The notes: generated by a model from the letters alone, not told the origin. DNA of 64,000 nucleotides from Rhodeus uyekii (GCA_037043235.1 JAWRVZ010000042.1:790501-854500); one strand, 5' to 3'. Counted from the first letter of the stretch, positions 1 through 12,824 are shown. Program-made: numbers and translations.

Positions 1-212
1 TTCGTAGTGTTTTATTTGGAAAATTAAACAAAAAGAAAATTAATTTCCATACAATCTTAGAAACTATTTTCCATACTTATCATTTTGGTGACCTTGGAAA
101 TGATATTCTGCTGGTTAGATCATGTAAAAAGAATATCCACCTCATTTGAACTTTAGAAAATGTGCTGGCTAAGTCTGTTGCTTCCTATTTGTAATCTATC
201 ATATCTGTTCTA

Positions 213-213
<1 letters not shown>

Positions 214-250
<37 letters not shown>
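214..250. repeat. (CA)n microsatellite
   Basis: About 18 uninterrupted CA units inside the grm8 intron. Likely polymorphic in length. Confidence 0.95.
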
Positions 251-252
<2 letters not shown>

Positions 253-369
253 ATTCTATCACACTATTTCTCCTCCTGTGTAGGATCATGCTGTGAAGAG
301 TGGAAGCCGTATTACCTCAGATTAGATAAGCTTTAGTTACATTTGCCCTGCTAATATCATACTTGAAGG

Positions 370-640
370 CGAACCTGCCACAAAAAGCACTGGTCATAAT
401 TTGCCCTCCCCGGCAGCTTCTCTGCTGATGATATTCCTGCCGGTCGAGAGAGTGACTGCCCAGGTCCTTAGTGTGCCACGCGCTGTGCCATTAATCATGG
501 GTAATCTGTGTGCAATGGAAAATCACCTCAGCAGCCATGAGAGAAGACACCTTACAGAAGAGGAATAGCTCACGGTAGAGCTAACAATAAGCCAAGGATC
601 TGGTCAGGAGCAGTCATGCAAACAAAACATGAGGGTGACA
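370..640. other. Candidate conserved non-coding block in grm8 intron
   Basis: A balanced-composition, non-repetitive block containing ATTA/TAAT homeodomain-like cores (CATTAATCATGGGTAATC) in otherwise AT-rich intron. It has no open frame or splice structure. The idea that it is a conserved enhancer is inference from texture only; no alignment was possible. Confidence 0.25.
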
Positions 641-757
641 AGCGATTGGCTCTGCTTGTTTGAATGGTTTCTTTATTCCTTTTTCTTGCTTTTTTTCAGC
701 CAAGTCTCACACTTTTAAGGATGCATGGAGAATAGGGAACGTATGTTTGTGAATATA

Positions 758-1939
758 CAGTGGAACCCACTTATCTCGAGCTCGGTTAACTCCCCAACCC
801 TATGATATCGACGTTTCTGAAGTGGAACCGCCAAACTCCCTATTTGTCTTAGCATTTTCTTTATATCAGTAATCAGTATTCTTTCATGTTGCCGAACCCT
901 GATATCTCAAGCACAACAGAGGGACAAAGTCGTCACTTAACATCAGTTATCTCGATCCCTGTGACTAATGATAGTACCGAGTTCACTGCGCATGTGCTGA
1001 GTTCACGTTGCACGTGCTTCAGTCCGTATGGTCGCTCACTCCAATGACGCTTCACTCACTCTTGCGCCGCAGTGCCGTGCAACCACAGAAGAACTCGCGA
1101 AAAAATCAATCCTTACAGATGCTATCTTGGAAGAGGAGGCACAGGAGTTCGCCATCACTGTCCAAGAATTCCCAGATTACATTGACATCGACAAAGACGT
1201 TGTTACTGATAGAAGCTTAGAAGCATTTGTTTTCAAGCAGACCGTTAAAGGCAAAAAGCAACAAAGCATTTTAGAGTTTGTAAAGAAACCATAGTAACCA
1301 CGTGAGCAATACTTTCAGAACTGTGTCAGAGCGAAATGACTGTTATGAGAGAATGTGTTTATGTGTGTTGTGACTGTGTTTACGCTGTGAGCGAAATTGT
1401 GTTTGCAATGTTGCAGAATATAATTAAAGGTTTGTATCGAGAATCGAAGGTGGTTTTTATCGTATACTGGTAAATCTTGTAACGGCTGTCAGAGTGGTTG
1501 ACGACTGCCCAGATGACAAGCTTTATAGATGGGTTTCGTACCAGCACACGCTTCTCAAACATGTAAAGAGTGCAAGTACAAACTAGGAAAAAGAAAACAC
1601 TAGATTATGCGATATAACAGTCAGCGGTAGAGCCGCCATCTCTCTCCTCACTCAAAAACACTCTCTTCCCCGCGAAACACCAGAACAGCGCGCACAGAAC
1701 TACATACACCATCTTAAAGGTATTTTCCAACATAAACAAAGTAGCCGTTACTCTGCTGTTAGTTGGTGGACATATGCCTTTTGTTATTAGCAAACATACA
1801 CAGTGTATGTACATTTTTATAACATTTTTTATCGCTTCATCAAAAAAATCGCCATATTGGCTTTTGGTTTTCTCAATCCTCGGTTATCTCGACGCTTTTT
1901 TGCAAACCCCCAGGGCCGTCGACATAACGGGTTCCACTG
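758..1939 (+). mobile_element. Tigger/pogo-like DNA transposon, deleted copy
   Basis: Both ends carry the same terminal inverted repeat start, CAGTGGAACCC at 758 and GGGTTCCACTG ending at 1939. Each is flanked by the dinucleotide TA (756-757 and 1940-1941), the target duplication of the Tc1/mariner-pogo superfamily. Subterminal ATCTCGA motifs recur near both ends. The 1.18 kb length is about half of an autonomous Tigger, and only the C-terminal tail of a transposase-like frame remains. Classification as Tigger rests on TIR, TSD and this tail. Confidence 0.8.
1028..1294 (+). pseudogene. Tigger-like transposase C-terminal remnant
   Basis: An 88-codon frame inside the Tigger-like element. It is acidic in the middle and ends with QQSILEFVKKP, resembling the short C-terminal tail of Tigger/jerky-type transposases. 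The catalytic DDE core and the N-terminal DNA-binding domains are absent, so this cannot be an active transposase. The first Met is probably internal to the ancestral protein. Confidence is moderate because the tail is short and I could not align it. Confidence 0.5.
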
Positions 1940-1965
1940 TATAGACATATGTGTGTATGTATATA

Positions 1966-1970
<5 letters not shown>

Positions 1971-1997
<27 letters not shown>
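1971..1997. repeat. (TG)n microsatellite
   Basis: About 13 TG units just outside the right end of the Tigger-like element. Confidence 0.9.
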
Positions 1998-3246
1998 TTT
2001 TTATATATATATTATGTATGTATATTGATTTGGAAATTTCTCAAAAGTGTAAAAAAGCAAGCAAGTACAAGCAAGTAGAACAAATGAAATAGTATTTTCT
2101 TTGTAAAACATAAAGTAATCTTATTTTTTAGTTGATCATTTTATAATTTTTTCATCATTTTATATTTATGAAATATTATATGGTCAAAATATATATTTTT
2201 GGACACAAAGTACATCTTGAATTGCATGTAATTAGTTTGATTGTGGCTGCATAATTGTGTTGCACTATGCATAAGGAAAGTCTTACATTTATGGTTTAAA
2301 TGTACAGCGCTTCTGTTCAGGTATTTGACTTTGTGATGCAATTTTGATATAATATGTGTAAGTAAAAAAAAAAGGTAATTTCAAAGTGAAACAGAATTCT
2401 CAAGAGAAATATGCAGCTATAATTGATTAAATCGTGAAGATTATGCATTGCATGCCGACTGGCACCAGGTGTTTGGAGGGGTTGAAATATGAAAGATGGT
2501 GACGTCAGCTGAAAGTCATTATAGTGGCGTAGAAGCTTATTCAGTTTTGATGCAACATTATAAACACTAAGATTTTGTGTTTGAAATAACATGCACAAAC
2601 AAATGCTTCACACTAAGAGCAGGAATGATTTTGAACATTTGTTTTCCAAGAGTTTCTGATCAAAGCGCAAAGAAATGTTGTGAAAACCCAAAGCTTGTCA
2701 AAGGCATTTGCAAGTAATGAATGCTTTGTGGAGGAAGTTTTTAAATCAGCTACTAAGGCGTGCAGGCCTTGCACAGGAAATCATTGCTAAAGTGATGATG
2801 TTTCTGTCGAGCACACACACACACATTACACACTGAAGCACATTGATTTTTTTTATTGTGGTCAATTAGCCAAATGAATCTGTTTATCGAGCAGGAAAAA
2901 TGACACTGAGGCTCTGAGCGCTGGTGCAGTGATTCTAGCAGGATGTCCTGAACCATTAAAGATGCCATCTGTGTTAAAGAACTTTCTGTTTGACAGACAA
3001 CACGAGGAGATGAAGGGCTTTTCATGGGATATTGTGTCACTGACAAACGTTATTCTTATTCAAACATGCCCTCTCAGTTTTTTTTAACCAAATTTTGAAA
3101 ATGTATAGTATATTATATTATTTTAAGGAAGTCTCTTCCTCTCGCAGGGGCTGCATTTATTTGATCTAAAGTACAGTAAAAAAAGAAAAAAAGAAGTGGA
3201 ATTTCAAATAACTGTTATGTTAATGTAATTAAAAATGAGTTAAGAG

Positions 3247-3732
3247 TCTGTGAATGAGTGAGCGTGTGTCTGTGCGTTGTGTGTGTATGTAACTGAGTGA
3301 GTGCATGTGCACGTGTGTGTGTGTGTGTGTGTGTGCGTGCGTGTGAGCGAGAGAGAGATAGTGGTTATGAGTGTGTGAATGAGTGAGTGTGTGTGCTTTT
3401 TTGTGTGTGAGAACGAGTGTGTGCACGTGTTTGAGAGTGTGTGTGTGCACGTGTGTGTGTGAGAGCAAGTGTGTGCATGTGTACGTGTGTGAGAGTGTGC
3501 GTGAGTGTGTGTGTGAGTGAGAGAAAGAGAGTGGTTATGAGTGTGTGAATGAGCGAGTATGTGTGTGTGTGTGTGTGTGTAAGCGAGAGAGAGAGAGAGT
3601 GGTTATGAGTGTGTGTGTTTGTGAGAGTGAGTGTGTCCGTGTGCGTGTGCACGTGTGTGAGAGTGTGCATGAGTGTGTGCCTGTGTGTGTATGTGAGTGA
3701 GTGCGTGTGCACGTGTGTGAGAGTGTGTGTGG
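3247..3732. repeat. Degenerate TG/GAG-rich compound minisatellite
   Basis: About 490 bp of GTGTGT runs broken by GAGTGAG and GAGAGA motifs. A longer unit recurs, seen in the phrase GTGGTTATGAGTGTGTGAATGAG near 3360, 3532 and 3600. The long frames on both strands (Cys/Val or His/Thr rich) are translations of this repeat. Confidence 0.9.
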
Positions 3733-4374
3733 TAAGGAGCCAGAGATTTAAGGATAGATTAAGAAATAGACAGTATCGTTTCTCACTGTATTGCTGTGTT
3801 GTGTTGAGCCTGTTTATGACACAGTCCTACACTTATTTTTGGGAACTACTAAATTAATAAAAAGCTTTTTTCCCCATCCTATTTTTTCTCAAAGTCTTCA
3901 GGGGTGAATTCAGCGATCAAAGACACAGTAGGGGTTCGTCCACCAGAATGCATTTCCTCTATCCATCTCGCTGTTTTATGACAGCCACACACAATCCAAT
4001 AAATAACACACTCAAGTTATTTTTGGTTATATAAGAGAGGAATATCTCTGTGCCTGACCTTTACCTGGTGGTCAGAGTTTAGGTCTAACTTCTGTTGAGT
4101 GTCTTGTGTTATCTAGTTAGTGCACGGGTGCTGGCATATGTGCGGCTAACCCTGCTTGATTAATTGTACCGCAACTGTGTGTCGAGCGATTGGGTGAACA
4201 GATGGATGTCAGTCTCACTTCCATCACTCTGATAACACACCTGAACAGGAGCGTCAGCTGCTAATTGCCTATGTGAGCCTGCGCATCCATCGCTTTCTAC
4301 ATGGACAACAAACTTCTAAAGATGCACTGACACTCAATGAGATTAAATCACTCACTGGATGTTAAAGTCAGCAT

Positions 4375-4715
4375 GAAATCAAAATTGTCAGGTCTTATTA
4401 ATTATGGAATATTGCAGTGTGTATAATAAATGGTTTATTGGTGCACATCATAGTCTTTAATCAAAATAGCTCCCCCTTGCAGCATCTCTCTTCTTTTCTC
4501 TGATGATGAGGGCAGGGCAATAACCTGTCAATCACATGAGATCAGCCAATAGCCAGAACCACCCAATCAAATCCACACAGACAAAATCAAGCCCCGCCCT
4601 ACATTTTTTCTTGTTTGCGATGCAGTTTCACTCGGATATATGGCACAGAAGGAAAGAAAAGATGAGTGCAACTTCCATTTCATGCCGACTTCAAGAAGTC
4701 TCTGTCTTTTCGTTT
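4375..4715 (+). repeat. Interspersed repeat, shared with 23335-23570
   Basis: The block around CAATCACATGAGATCAGCCA followed by CAAGCCCCGCCC, a CACTC motif and AACTTCC recurs at 23335-23570 with the same order and spacing. Two dispersed copies in one window indicate a repeat family. I recognise it as abundant in cyprinid genomes, but cannot give its database name. Confidence 0.75.
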
Positions 4716-6507
4716 CAACTCGACTAACAGTTAACACAGAATACTCCAAGTACGTAGCTGATATTGACTATTTCCTTGCATTTTTTTAATCTCTTTACTT
4801 CATTTCCACTAAGTGAAATGAGTCGTGAACACGGTTTCATGTTAATTTAAAAGTTTGAAGTGGTGGTTGAACTGTTCTGTGAAGTTAATTTCTTCAGACA
4901 AAGATTCACAAACAATTTAGAGAGATTTTCCACTCTGATGCAAATCTGTTATGAACATTAATTCCACATCATGTCAGAGTTATTCTCTCAAATATGATTT
5001 AATTGAGCACTGTTTTTGAGACTTAGCCTCTAGTTGGACTTCAGTGACCTAATGATTTCTTTTAAACGGTTTCCTTTTTTAATTCATTCAAAGGAGGAAA
5101 TCTCATGCACCTGTTTATGGTGTTTTATCCTGTGGGTGTTAAAGTATGCATTCACTACAGCTGCTTAGGAAAGAAAGAGGATGCATTGACTATTCAGCTG
5201 TTTCTTAAGCGAGAAAATAGTTTTTGTACCTGTGCATACCATTAAAAGTTAAACAAAGTTAACTTGGTTGTTCTTAGACAGCTGTCACCTATAGTTCATA
5301 TTTTAGATGAAAAGCATGAATTGCTGAAAGCCACATGCAGTTAAACCCAGCCAATAAAATATTTTGTAAGGGAATTCTCAAACAGAACGTGGTTTTTCAA
5401 TCCATCATTTTTCCATTGTTTTTTCAATACGGACATGAACATTGCGCTCGCGTCTTTTACAGCATATTGTGCAATGATGTGCCAAAACCCCCAACGCTCA
5501 AGTTAAAAGAAGTTCAACTGTTCAACTGTTTCTTGGCCAGTCGTGCAATGCAAGCAATGACATACGTCCGAATGAGCGAGATGGAGGGATGTCAATGAGG
5601 GAGGGGCATAAAAAAAGTGCTGCCCATTGAAAACCAGCCAACTTTGAATGACTAATAGCGTTACTAGAAGAACATTTTTTAATATCTTTTAGAGAACGTT
5701 CCCTCATAGCAGGGAATCTTCTACCACTCTTGATGTTTTTGTGGCCTGTTGAGTAACATGAGTAATATATAGCGTAGTTCTGTGATCTGTTTTTGAATAA
5801 ATATGACTTTTACAAGCACAAATTTACCCCCAGCACATACACATGGGGTGCTCGCCGGCCCAGAAAATAACATGTGCCGTCATGTGAGAAATAGCCTTTA
5901 CAAACCTGTTCCAATGAGTTCTGTGAGCCGCAGGCTTTAGAAACGGAGAACTATTAGAAGTCCAGGGAGATCGTCTGCTGGCTGCTTCTGTACAGGGATT
6001 CTTCAAAACTAATTAAGAGTGGCATTGGGAGCATTAGGAAGCTTCAGAACACAACAGGGGAGTTGGCACGCAAAGGTATGGCTGAAGCTCCATGGGTCAT
6101 TTCTGGTGAGCTCTGTGTGAGCGTGTGCTTTGCTATTGGATCATGCAGCAACAGTAATTCAGATTTTATTGCAATCCGTCGTTCTATTTGGGTTGGAGAC
6201 AGATAAGCAATAAAGCAACAGCGCCTCCTCACCAACAATCATAACACAAGAGCTCTGATCCGAAAGCTAGAGAGCATTTGTTTATTCCTGCTTTTCTTGC
6301 CTTATTATCAGAGCATGTTATATCAAAGGTACAACATGCATGAAGGAATGTAAATGAAAGCCAAAGATAAAAATATATTCATAGTTAGATATAATAAGGG
6401 ACACTATATAACTTATTTGTTCAAAAACTGGGCCAATAGGCCTACATCATTAATCTTCTTGTTTTTGTCTTATGCTGATTCACTATGGCAAGCCTTAGCA
6501 AAATGAT

Positions 6508-6582
6508 TTCCTGTATTTCAAACAGTAGAGCAAGGCGCTTGCAACACCAAGGTTGTGGGTTCAATTCACTGGGAAAGCAAGA
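6508..6582 (+). repeat. tRNA-derived SINE head, partial
   Basis: Matches the head of the SINEs at 12420, 12630 and 28388: CAAACAGTAGAG, then GCTTGCAACACCAAGG, a degenerate B-box (GGGTTCAATTC) and GGGAAAGCAAGAA. The SINE tail is missing here. Confidence 0.7.
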
Positions 6583-7502
6583 ATATCTATGTATATCTTG
6601 AATATCATTTTATCATATTATGTCTTTATCTTTGCTAGTGGCAATATTGACTATATAGAGTCACTACTGAGATTCCATTGCATTCATTGCTCTTTCAAAA
6701 GAAAGTTGCACACACTACTGTATTTATCCTCACTTTGTACATCGTGATCATGTCTGATAATAACAGCCTACCTACAGGTTAATTAAATACACAGTAGTTG
6801 TTCCAATTTATTTGGCTTTGGTTATGAAATGCATTAAGGAAAAGTATAATTTACACTTTAAGAACCGCTATATATGGCACAATCAACTGTTTAATTTCAG
6901 ACCTCCAGGGTTCGGAGAAGCTTCTGGGTAATCGGCGTGTGATTAAGTGCTCAGCGTGACAGAATTATACTGTCACATGCACTCATCTCTTTATGTTGCT
7001 GCAAAACTTCAGAAATGCATCACGTCTTGATGTGACTTTTGTTTTAATTATTCCTCTTGCTCATATATGGCTGATGCTTTTAAAACCTGCTGAGAAAATG
7101 TTTTAATGATCCTTTGAGGTTTGATTTATCCTCTGTTTGGCAGGGATTCTGCCAAATGCATAGATGTAAATGTAAAATGTAAATTTCCCATTATTATTCC
7201 AACTTTAAGAGCTTATGGGGTCATATCAAGAGAAAATTTCCATTGATTGAAAGAGTTTGATCAGAAATAGCAGTAATATTCCCAGATCCGAAATAGCAGT
7301 AAAAACGAATGAACTTCCAGGAGATTATCTTTCCCAGTAATGGAGTGTTTCTTAAAGGTACAGATCAAAAACAAATAAAGGCTAGAAACAGTCATGGTCA
7401 AGAACACATATTAACATTATAACTCAACCTTGATAGATACTTACAATTTAAAACATAAAACTCTAGTTAATTTTGAAAAGACTTCATATTGTGACACCAA
7501 AG

Positions 7503-7508
<6 letters not shown>

Positions 7509-7539
<31 letters not shown>
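7509..7539. repeat. (TA)n microsatellite
   Basis: About 15 uninterrupted TA units. Confidence 0.9.
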
Positions 7540-7541
<2 letters not shown>

Positions 7542-7752
7542 CTATATCTTAACACTAAATTATGTCAAATCACGCCTCTCGGCAAGTATTCTTGTAAACA
7601 CACAAATGACAGTTCACATGGAAATTGGATCTGGATCATTATATTGAATCTGTGTATTAGCTCTTAAAGTGGCAGCAGCCTAAAAAGCAGGTTAAGCTGA
7701 TCAAGCAAAGAGGCATGGCTTTAACAAAGATGTGTGTATGTGTGCGTGTGTT

Positions 7753-7912
<160 letters not shown>

Positions 7913-8453
7913 CCATACTACTCATCGGCCTATAAAATCTATCTTTAAAGTTCTGTCCAGTCCCCCCTGAGGGTTTATGGGAGTATTAAATTCTAACAGT
8001 ATAAGCCACTGATATGTGGCACTTTCTGCCAGAGGCCATGTCATAATTCATCGCGATCGCACAGATCGATACATTATATTCCTTCAGAGTGGAAGATGAT
8101 GGCAAATAGCATCAGAGTTCTCGTGTATTCCATGGCTGTTCTCGGGAAAGCAGACGTTTACAGCTGAAGTGTGGGAGAACTCAGAAGTTTGGTGATTATA
8201 TATAATGAGCAGTGTTTCCTCTGACTGGTATTAACGGACTGGTTGTTAGTCTGAGGTGATTTCTTTGATCTAGAGACAAATTAACACTGAGTTATGTGTA
8301 GCTTTTAGAAGAAAATCTCCAATCTGTGTCAGACCATTTTGGATCAATATCTGCAGAGCCAGTCTCAGGTGATTACCTGCAATTTCCGACCTTAGAAAGG
8401 GAGAATATCTATGGATTCACTGATGGCTGTGAGTATGAATTGTTCGCTTGCGT

Positions 8454-8458
<5 letters not shown>

Positions 8459-8494
<36 letters not shown>
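8459..8494. repeat. (TG)n microsatellite
   Basis: About 18 TG units ending in TGCGCACG. Confidence 0.9.
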
Positions 8495-8497
<3 letters not shown>

Positions 8498-8704
8498 ACG
8501 TATATCTATGTTTGTCTGTGTGACTCTAATTGTGATGTCATGATGATATAATATTTACTTAAATGATATACAAATTTACTTAGCTGTGAAAATCAGAAAA
8601 TCAGTACAGAAATATGGGTCCGTCCAGTTTTTTTATTGCTTTTTTAAGTCTCTTATGCTTATTTGAAAACCGTAAAATTATTAAACATTATTGCAATTTA
8701 AAAT

Positions 8705-9100
8705 AAGAGTTTTCTATGTAAATATATAGCAAAGTGAAATTTATTCCTGTGATCAAAGCTACATTTATTCATTCATAAATACAGTAAAACAGTGTAATAT
8801 TTTGTCTATGTAAAACGGCTGTTTTCTGTGTGAATATATAGTAAAGTTTAATATATTCCTGTGATCAAAGCTGAATTTATTAAATCATAAATACAGTAAA
8901 ATAGTGTAATATTATATCAATGTAAAACAGCTGTTTTCTATGTGAATATAAAGTAAAGTGTAATTTATTCCTGTGATTAAATCTGTATTTTCAGCATCAT
9001 TACTCCAGTCTTCAATGTCACATGATTCTTTACCAATCATTCAGATATGATGATTCGATGCTCAACAAACATTTCTGATTATCAGTGTTGAAAACAGTTG
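8705..9100 (+). repeat. Interspersed repeat with internal ~112-bp tandem units
   Basis: Three consecutive units each contain CTGTGATCAAAGCT-like and TTTTCTATGTGAATATA-like phrases, starting near 8710, 8823 and 8935. The block ends with CAGTCTTCAATGTCACATGAT and TGTTGAAAACAGTTG. The same end is at 51885-52150 with a single unit, so this is a dispersed family with local tandem expansion. Confidence 0.7.
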
Positions 9101-9839
9101 AAACAGTGATGCGTTTTTTTCTTACTGACCCAAACGTTTGTGCAGTTATGCTCTATTTGCTCTCTTTGTTTTCTTCATCCATGAGGTTGTTTGCATTTGT
9201 TTTCTATCTATGTAGGTAATAGTCTCAATTGGTTTTGCAACACAGCCTTACTTTCTGTATTAGGCCTTAGCTGTATTAGACAGCTCATATTTTAGGATCT
9301 CGCTCCTCCAGCAGCTGCAGTCTGTTTCCGTTCGCTCTGTAAATGTCAGTAAGCATTTACCCCAGTGGATTGTCTTTAAAACCGTACTGATCACTGCTCT
9401 GAACACCAACGAATGCCATCCAGTCCCGTCTGGTTATGGATCAGGGATCAACGGATGGCTGGAGCTCCTCCCTGACCAATGCTTTTCATTACAGGATGTT
9501 CGTGCTTCTACATTTGCACACTTATTATCTGTCTTTCGGTTTTGCTGTGCGTTTGGACTCAGGCGTGTCTCGCCATCTGCTAGCATTCGTTCACTGTGAT
9601 TTCTTACCCCCTGCTGGAGACAAAGATACACATGAGTGCTTGGCCTTTCAGGATTCTTCTTCTGTTAGTGTGTGTGTGTGTGTGCTCACAGGAGTCAGTG
9701 TGTTGTATGTGCTCATGTCTGTTAATTGAGTAAGAGCTTTCATTTTTAAATTCTAATTAAGGAAAGTTGTAAATCTGTCTTTGAGTGTGAGCATGTGTCC
9801 TTATCAGCTGCTAATTATGCTTCCAGCATCTGAGTAGTT

Positions 9840-10110
9840 TTGATGTGTGTGTGTGTGCAGGTTTAAATTACATTGTGGGGACCAAATGTAATAGTAAAAT
9901 CTGATATCAACAGCCAGCGGTCCTCACGAGGGAAATTAATGAATAAATATACTAAATTATGTTTGTTTTTTTGCAGATGTATAAGTACAGAAGGTTTTGT
10001 TTGATGGGTGTTTAAAGGTTGGGTTAGTTTAAGGGAAGAGAGCATACAGTTGTACAGCTATGGAGATTCCAACAAAGATAGAGAAACCAAGTTTGAGTGT
10101 GTGTCTGAGG
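9840..10110. repeat. Interspersed repeat (GTGGGGACCAAATG family)
   Basis: Contains ATTGTGGGGACCAAATGTAA, a CCTCACGAGGG phrase and an ending ACAAAGATAGAGAAACCAAG next to TG-rich sequence. I recognise this arrangement from common fish interspersed repeats. No second copy lies in the window, so the call rests on memory. Confidence 0.4.
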
Positions 10111-10312
10111 TTTTCTGTGGAACATTGTCGAGTTCAAAATGCCTGGTGAATAACAAATACAGACACGTTTAATGTTTATTATGATCTGGGTCAGAAATTA
10201 ATCAGCACCCCAATTACAACATATTTTGCCCCTAAATGTAATAATGAAACTTGTTTATTGTTAGTTTATTGATAGATTTGATGAATCATGTATTGTGGTG
10301 AATCTCAAACCT

Positions 10313-10506
<194 letters not shown>

Positions 10507-10868
10507 GAACTCTCCATTACACTGTGCCTCATTTACAAAACGAAATGCTCCGAACAAACATATAATCCTTTATTTGATCCAATGGGCGGGGCCTATGGTG
10601 TGACGATGTATCGTATTCATTGATGTCTTGCTTTGGAGGCAGACATATGCTAATTAAATCCATCACCCATCCTGGGAAATAAAGGCATTTTTATAATGAG
10701 GAGGAAGTTGCTGGATGGTAAAAAGACCTCAAGGCAAACTTGATCTCTCATGTCATGATTTCTTTAAAACAGTTTCTTATGCCAGTGAACTCTGAGGAAT
10801 TAACTATAGATCTAGTCCTTCTTACTCTCTCTCTCTCTCTGTTCCCATTTGCTGTGTGTTGTTTTCAG

Positions 10869-11115
10869 ATGTACATCCAGACGACCACCCTCACCATCTC
10901 TCTCAGCCTCAGTGCGTCTGTGTCTCTGGGGATGCTCTACATGCCCAAGGTCTACATCATCATCTTCCACCCGGAGCAGAACGTGCCCAAACGCAAGCGT
11001 AGCTTCAAAGCTATCGTCACTGCCGCCACCATGTCAGGAAAACTAGTGCAGAAGGGAAGCGACCGGCCCAACGGGGAAGTGAAGACCGAGCTTTGTGAGA
11101 GCATGGAGACCAACA
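10869..11115 (+). CDS. grm8: grm8 penultimate coding exon: TM7 and proximal C-tail
   Basis: This exon encodes the end of a group III metabotropic glutamate receptor, a presynaptic Gi/o-coupled class C GPCR. The acceptor is TGTTTTCAG at 10868 and the donor is ACA|GTGAGT after 11115. The exon is 247 nt: phase 0 in, one nt over. It starts MYIQTTTLTISLSLSAS (seventh transmembrane helix), then FHPEQNVPKRKRSFKA and VTAATM, the basic membrane-proximal tail known to bind G-beta-gamma and calmodulin in this group. The stretch RPNGEVKTELCESMETN fits GRM8 better than GRM4 or GRM7, as does the last exon. Upstream exons are off the window. Whether it is the a or b fish paralogue cannot be told. Confidence 0.93.
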
Positions 11116-11995
11116 GTGAGTATTTCATCCTTGAAATCCCAGTAATCTCAATGGCCATTTGGTTTTTTTTTAAGGCTAGGAGGGCACCTAACTTGTGCAA
11201 GTTAATTGTACACAAAAACCAAGACTTCCATTGCTTTACAGAGCAAGATGTTAATTTGTTAAATCAGACAATTTTGTGCTCTGAATCAAGAGCTGGTTGG
11301 TTTGGTTCAAGGCTTGAAGTGTTTGATTAAAGAAATTTATTAGGAATATGCTTTAATAATCCAAGGTTGCTGTAAAAGTGTAAAAAATCACACGTTTACT
11401 CCAGATGTTTGGTAAATGGTCCATCTGTAGGTTGAACAGCTGTTTAGTACAGAATGGTAAACTTAACCGAACACAAGTCTTGTTATAAACCCAAAAGTTT
11501 CCCGCTGAGATGTTTGCCGGAGGTAGGCAGGCAAAGTAAAGTGTGACATCAATGTTACGAGTCTGATTAGCATATCCGACTAGCTGTGTTATTTGCCAGC
11601 TTGATACAATTTTTTTTGGTTCTTTTTGATTTATATTTTTTATTTTTTTTAGTTCTGCAAAGTGCAGGATTATGGAGTGTTGAAAATTTAATCATTCAGA
11701 AGTGATCCAAGGCTTTGAGGGGAAATAAGCCCATTTTAAGTCAAGCCAATTACTTTGTTCTTTGCTGTGGGTGATGCTTTGCCTTCTGAAACATTAAACC
11801 ACAGCTCATCTATCAGTATCAAGACCACCCAAAAAACTAAATTAGTTTTTATTTGATCCACTTTTATCTAGTAAAGAGAGGATTTGGAGTAAATACCGGT
11901 GGAAATACCGATTTTGATTCATTTCAGTGAATCTTGTCAATACATTCACCAAAATGATTTGCTTGTAATCCTTTTCTATGATTATATTGTTGGTA

Positions 11996-12120
11996 CACTC
12001 TAAAAAATGCTGGGTTGTTTCGATCCACACTTTTTTCAAATATTTAAAATAAACTTTTAACCCAACTGTTGGTTTTGTCCATAGTTGACCCAAACACGGA
12101 TTGAAAGAATCCAGAATTCT
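11996..12120. repeat. MITE-like fragment (AAAAAATGCTGGGTT family)
   Basis: Begins ACTCTAAAAAATGCTGGGTTG and includes AACCCAACTGTTGG and TTGACCCAAACA. This is the known motif set of a cyprinid short inverted-repeat element. The mirrored right end is not preserved, so it is a fragment. It lies in the last grm8 intron. Confidence 0.5.
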
Positions 12121-12419
12121 TAAGAATGGAGGCATAACGCTTGTTTATTTGTGTGTTATGAACAATCCATTGAATCATTCCCTCAATAGATTTGTCTCTC
12201 ACAAACTAAACAATACTTAAATCAAATTTAAGAGACTCGATTGAATGGATTTTTTTCTTTTTTTATTCACCAAGATTTACTAGCCAAATTACAAACTAGT
12301 TTGCATGAAAATATAGCCAAGCTTCACAAAGAAAACAGCACTGGTAACAGCCAAATGTAAACTTGTTTTCATGAAAATATGTTTGACACTAAATGATACG
12401 GCAACTAGACACGCTTTCA

Positions 12420-12549
12420 CGCATTTAACGCTTGCAATACCAAGGTCATGGGTTCAATTCCCAGGGAAAGCAAGAGCTGATTAAAATGTTATTATGTACC
12501 TTCAATGCAAGTCGCTTTAGATACGAGTGTCTGCCAAATGCATGCAAAG
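12420..12549 (+). repeat. tRNA-derived SINE (plus orientation)
   Basis: Head with GCTTGCAATACCAAGG and a B-box-like GGGTTCAATTCCCAGGG, then AAGCAAGA, then a tail containing AAGTCGCTTTAGATACGAG and TGCCAAATGCAT. It lies in the last grm8 intron and forms an inverted pair with the copy at 12630. Confidence 0.75.
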
Positions 12550-12629
12550 AACATAGACTCCCAATGAAATCTCTGGTGATTCACAATATTGAATGAAATT
12601 AATCAAGATCTCCACCACACCTGGCTTTT

Positions 12630-12758
12630 TACATTTGACATTTTTATTTATGCATTTATCAGACGCTTTTATCCAAAGTGAATTTGCTTTCCCTGGGAAT
12701 CAAACCCATGACCTTGGTGTTGCAAGCGCCATTCACTACTGTTTGAGCTACAGGAAAG
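12630..12758 (-). repeat. tRNA-derived SINE (minus orientation)
   Basis: Reverse-complement copy of the same family. The tail is at the left (TGCATTTATCAGACGC, ATCCAAAGTGA), and the head is at the right (CCTGGGAATCAAACCCATGA, then TTGCAAGCGCC and GAGCTACAGGAAAG). Its head ends about 65 bp before the grm8 terminal exon. Confidence 0.75.
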
Positions 12759-12824
12759 ATGGCATAAGAGACCAGTGAGTATAAAACAGTCGAGTGAGAG
12801 TGAATATGATGTTTTCCCTTCCAG

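Noticed and set aside
10740..11330. 196-aa single frame across the grm8 penultimate exon
   Set aside because: It runs into introns on both sides; the acceptor at 10868 and donor at 11115 and homology limit the exon.
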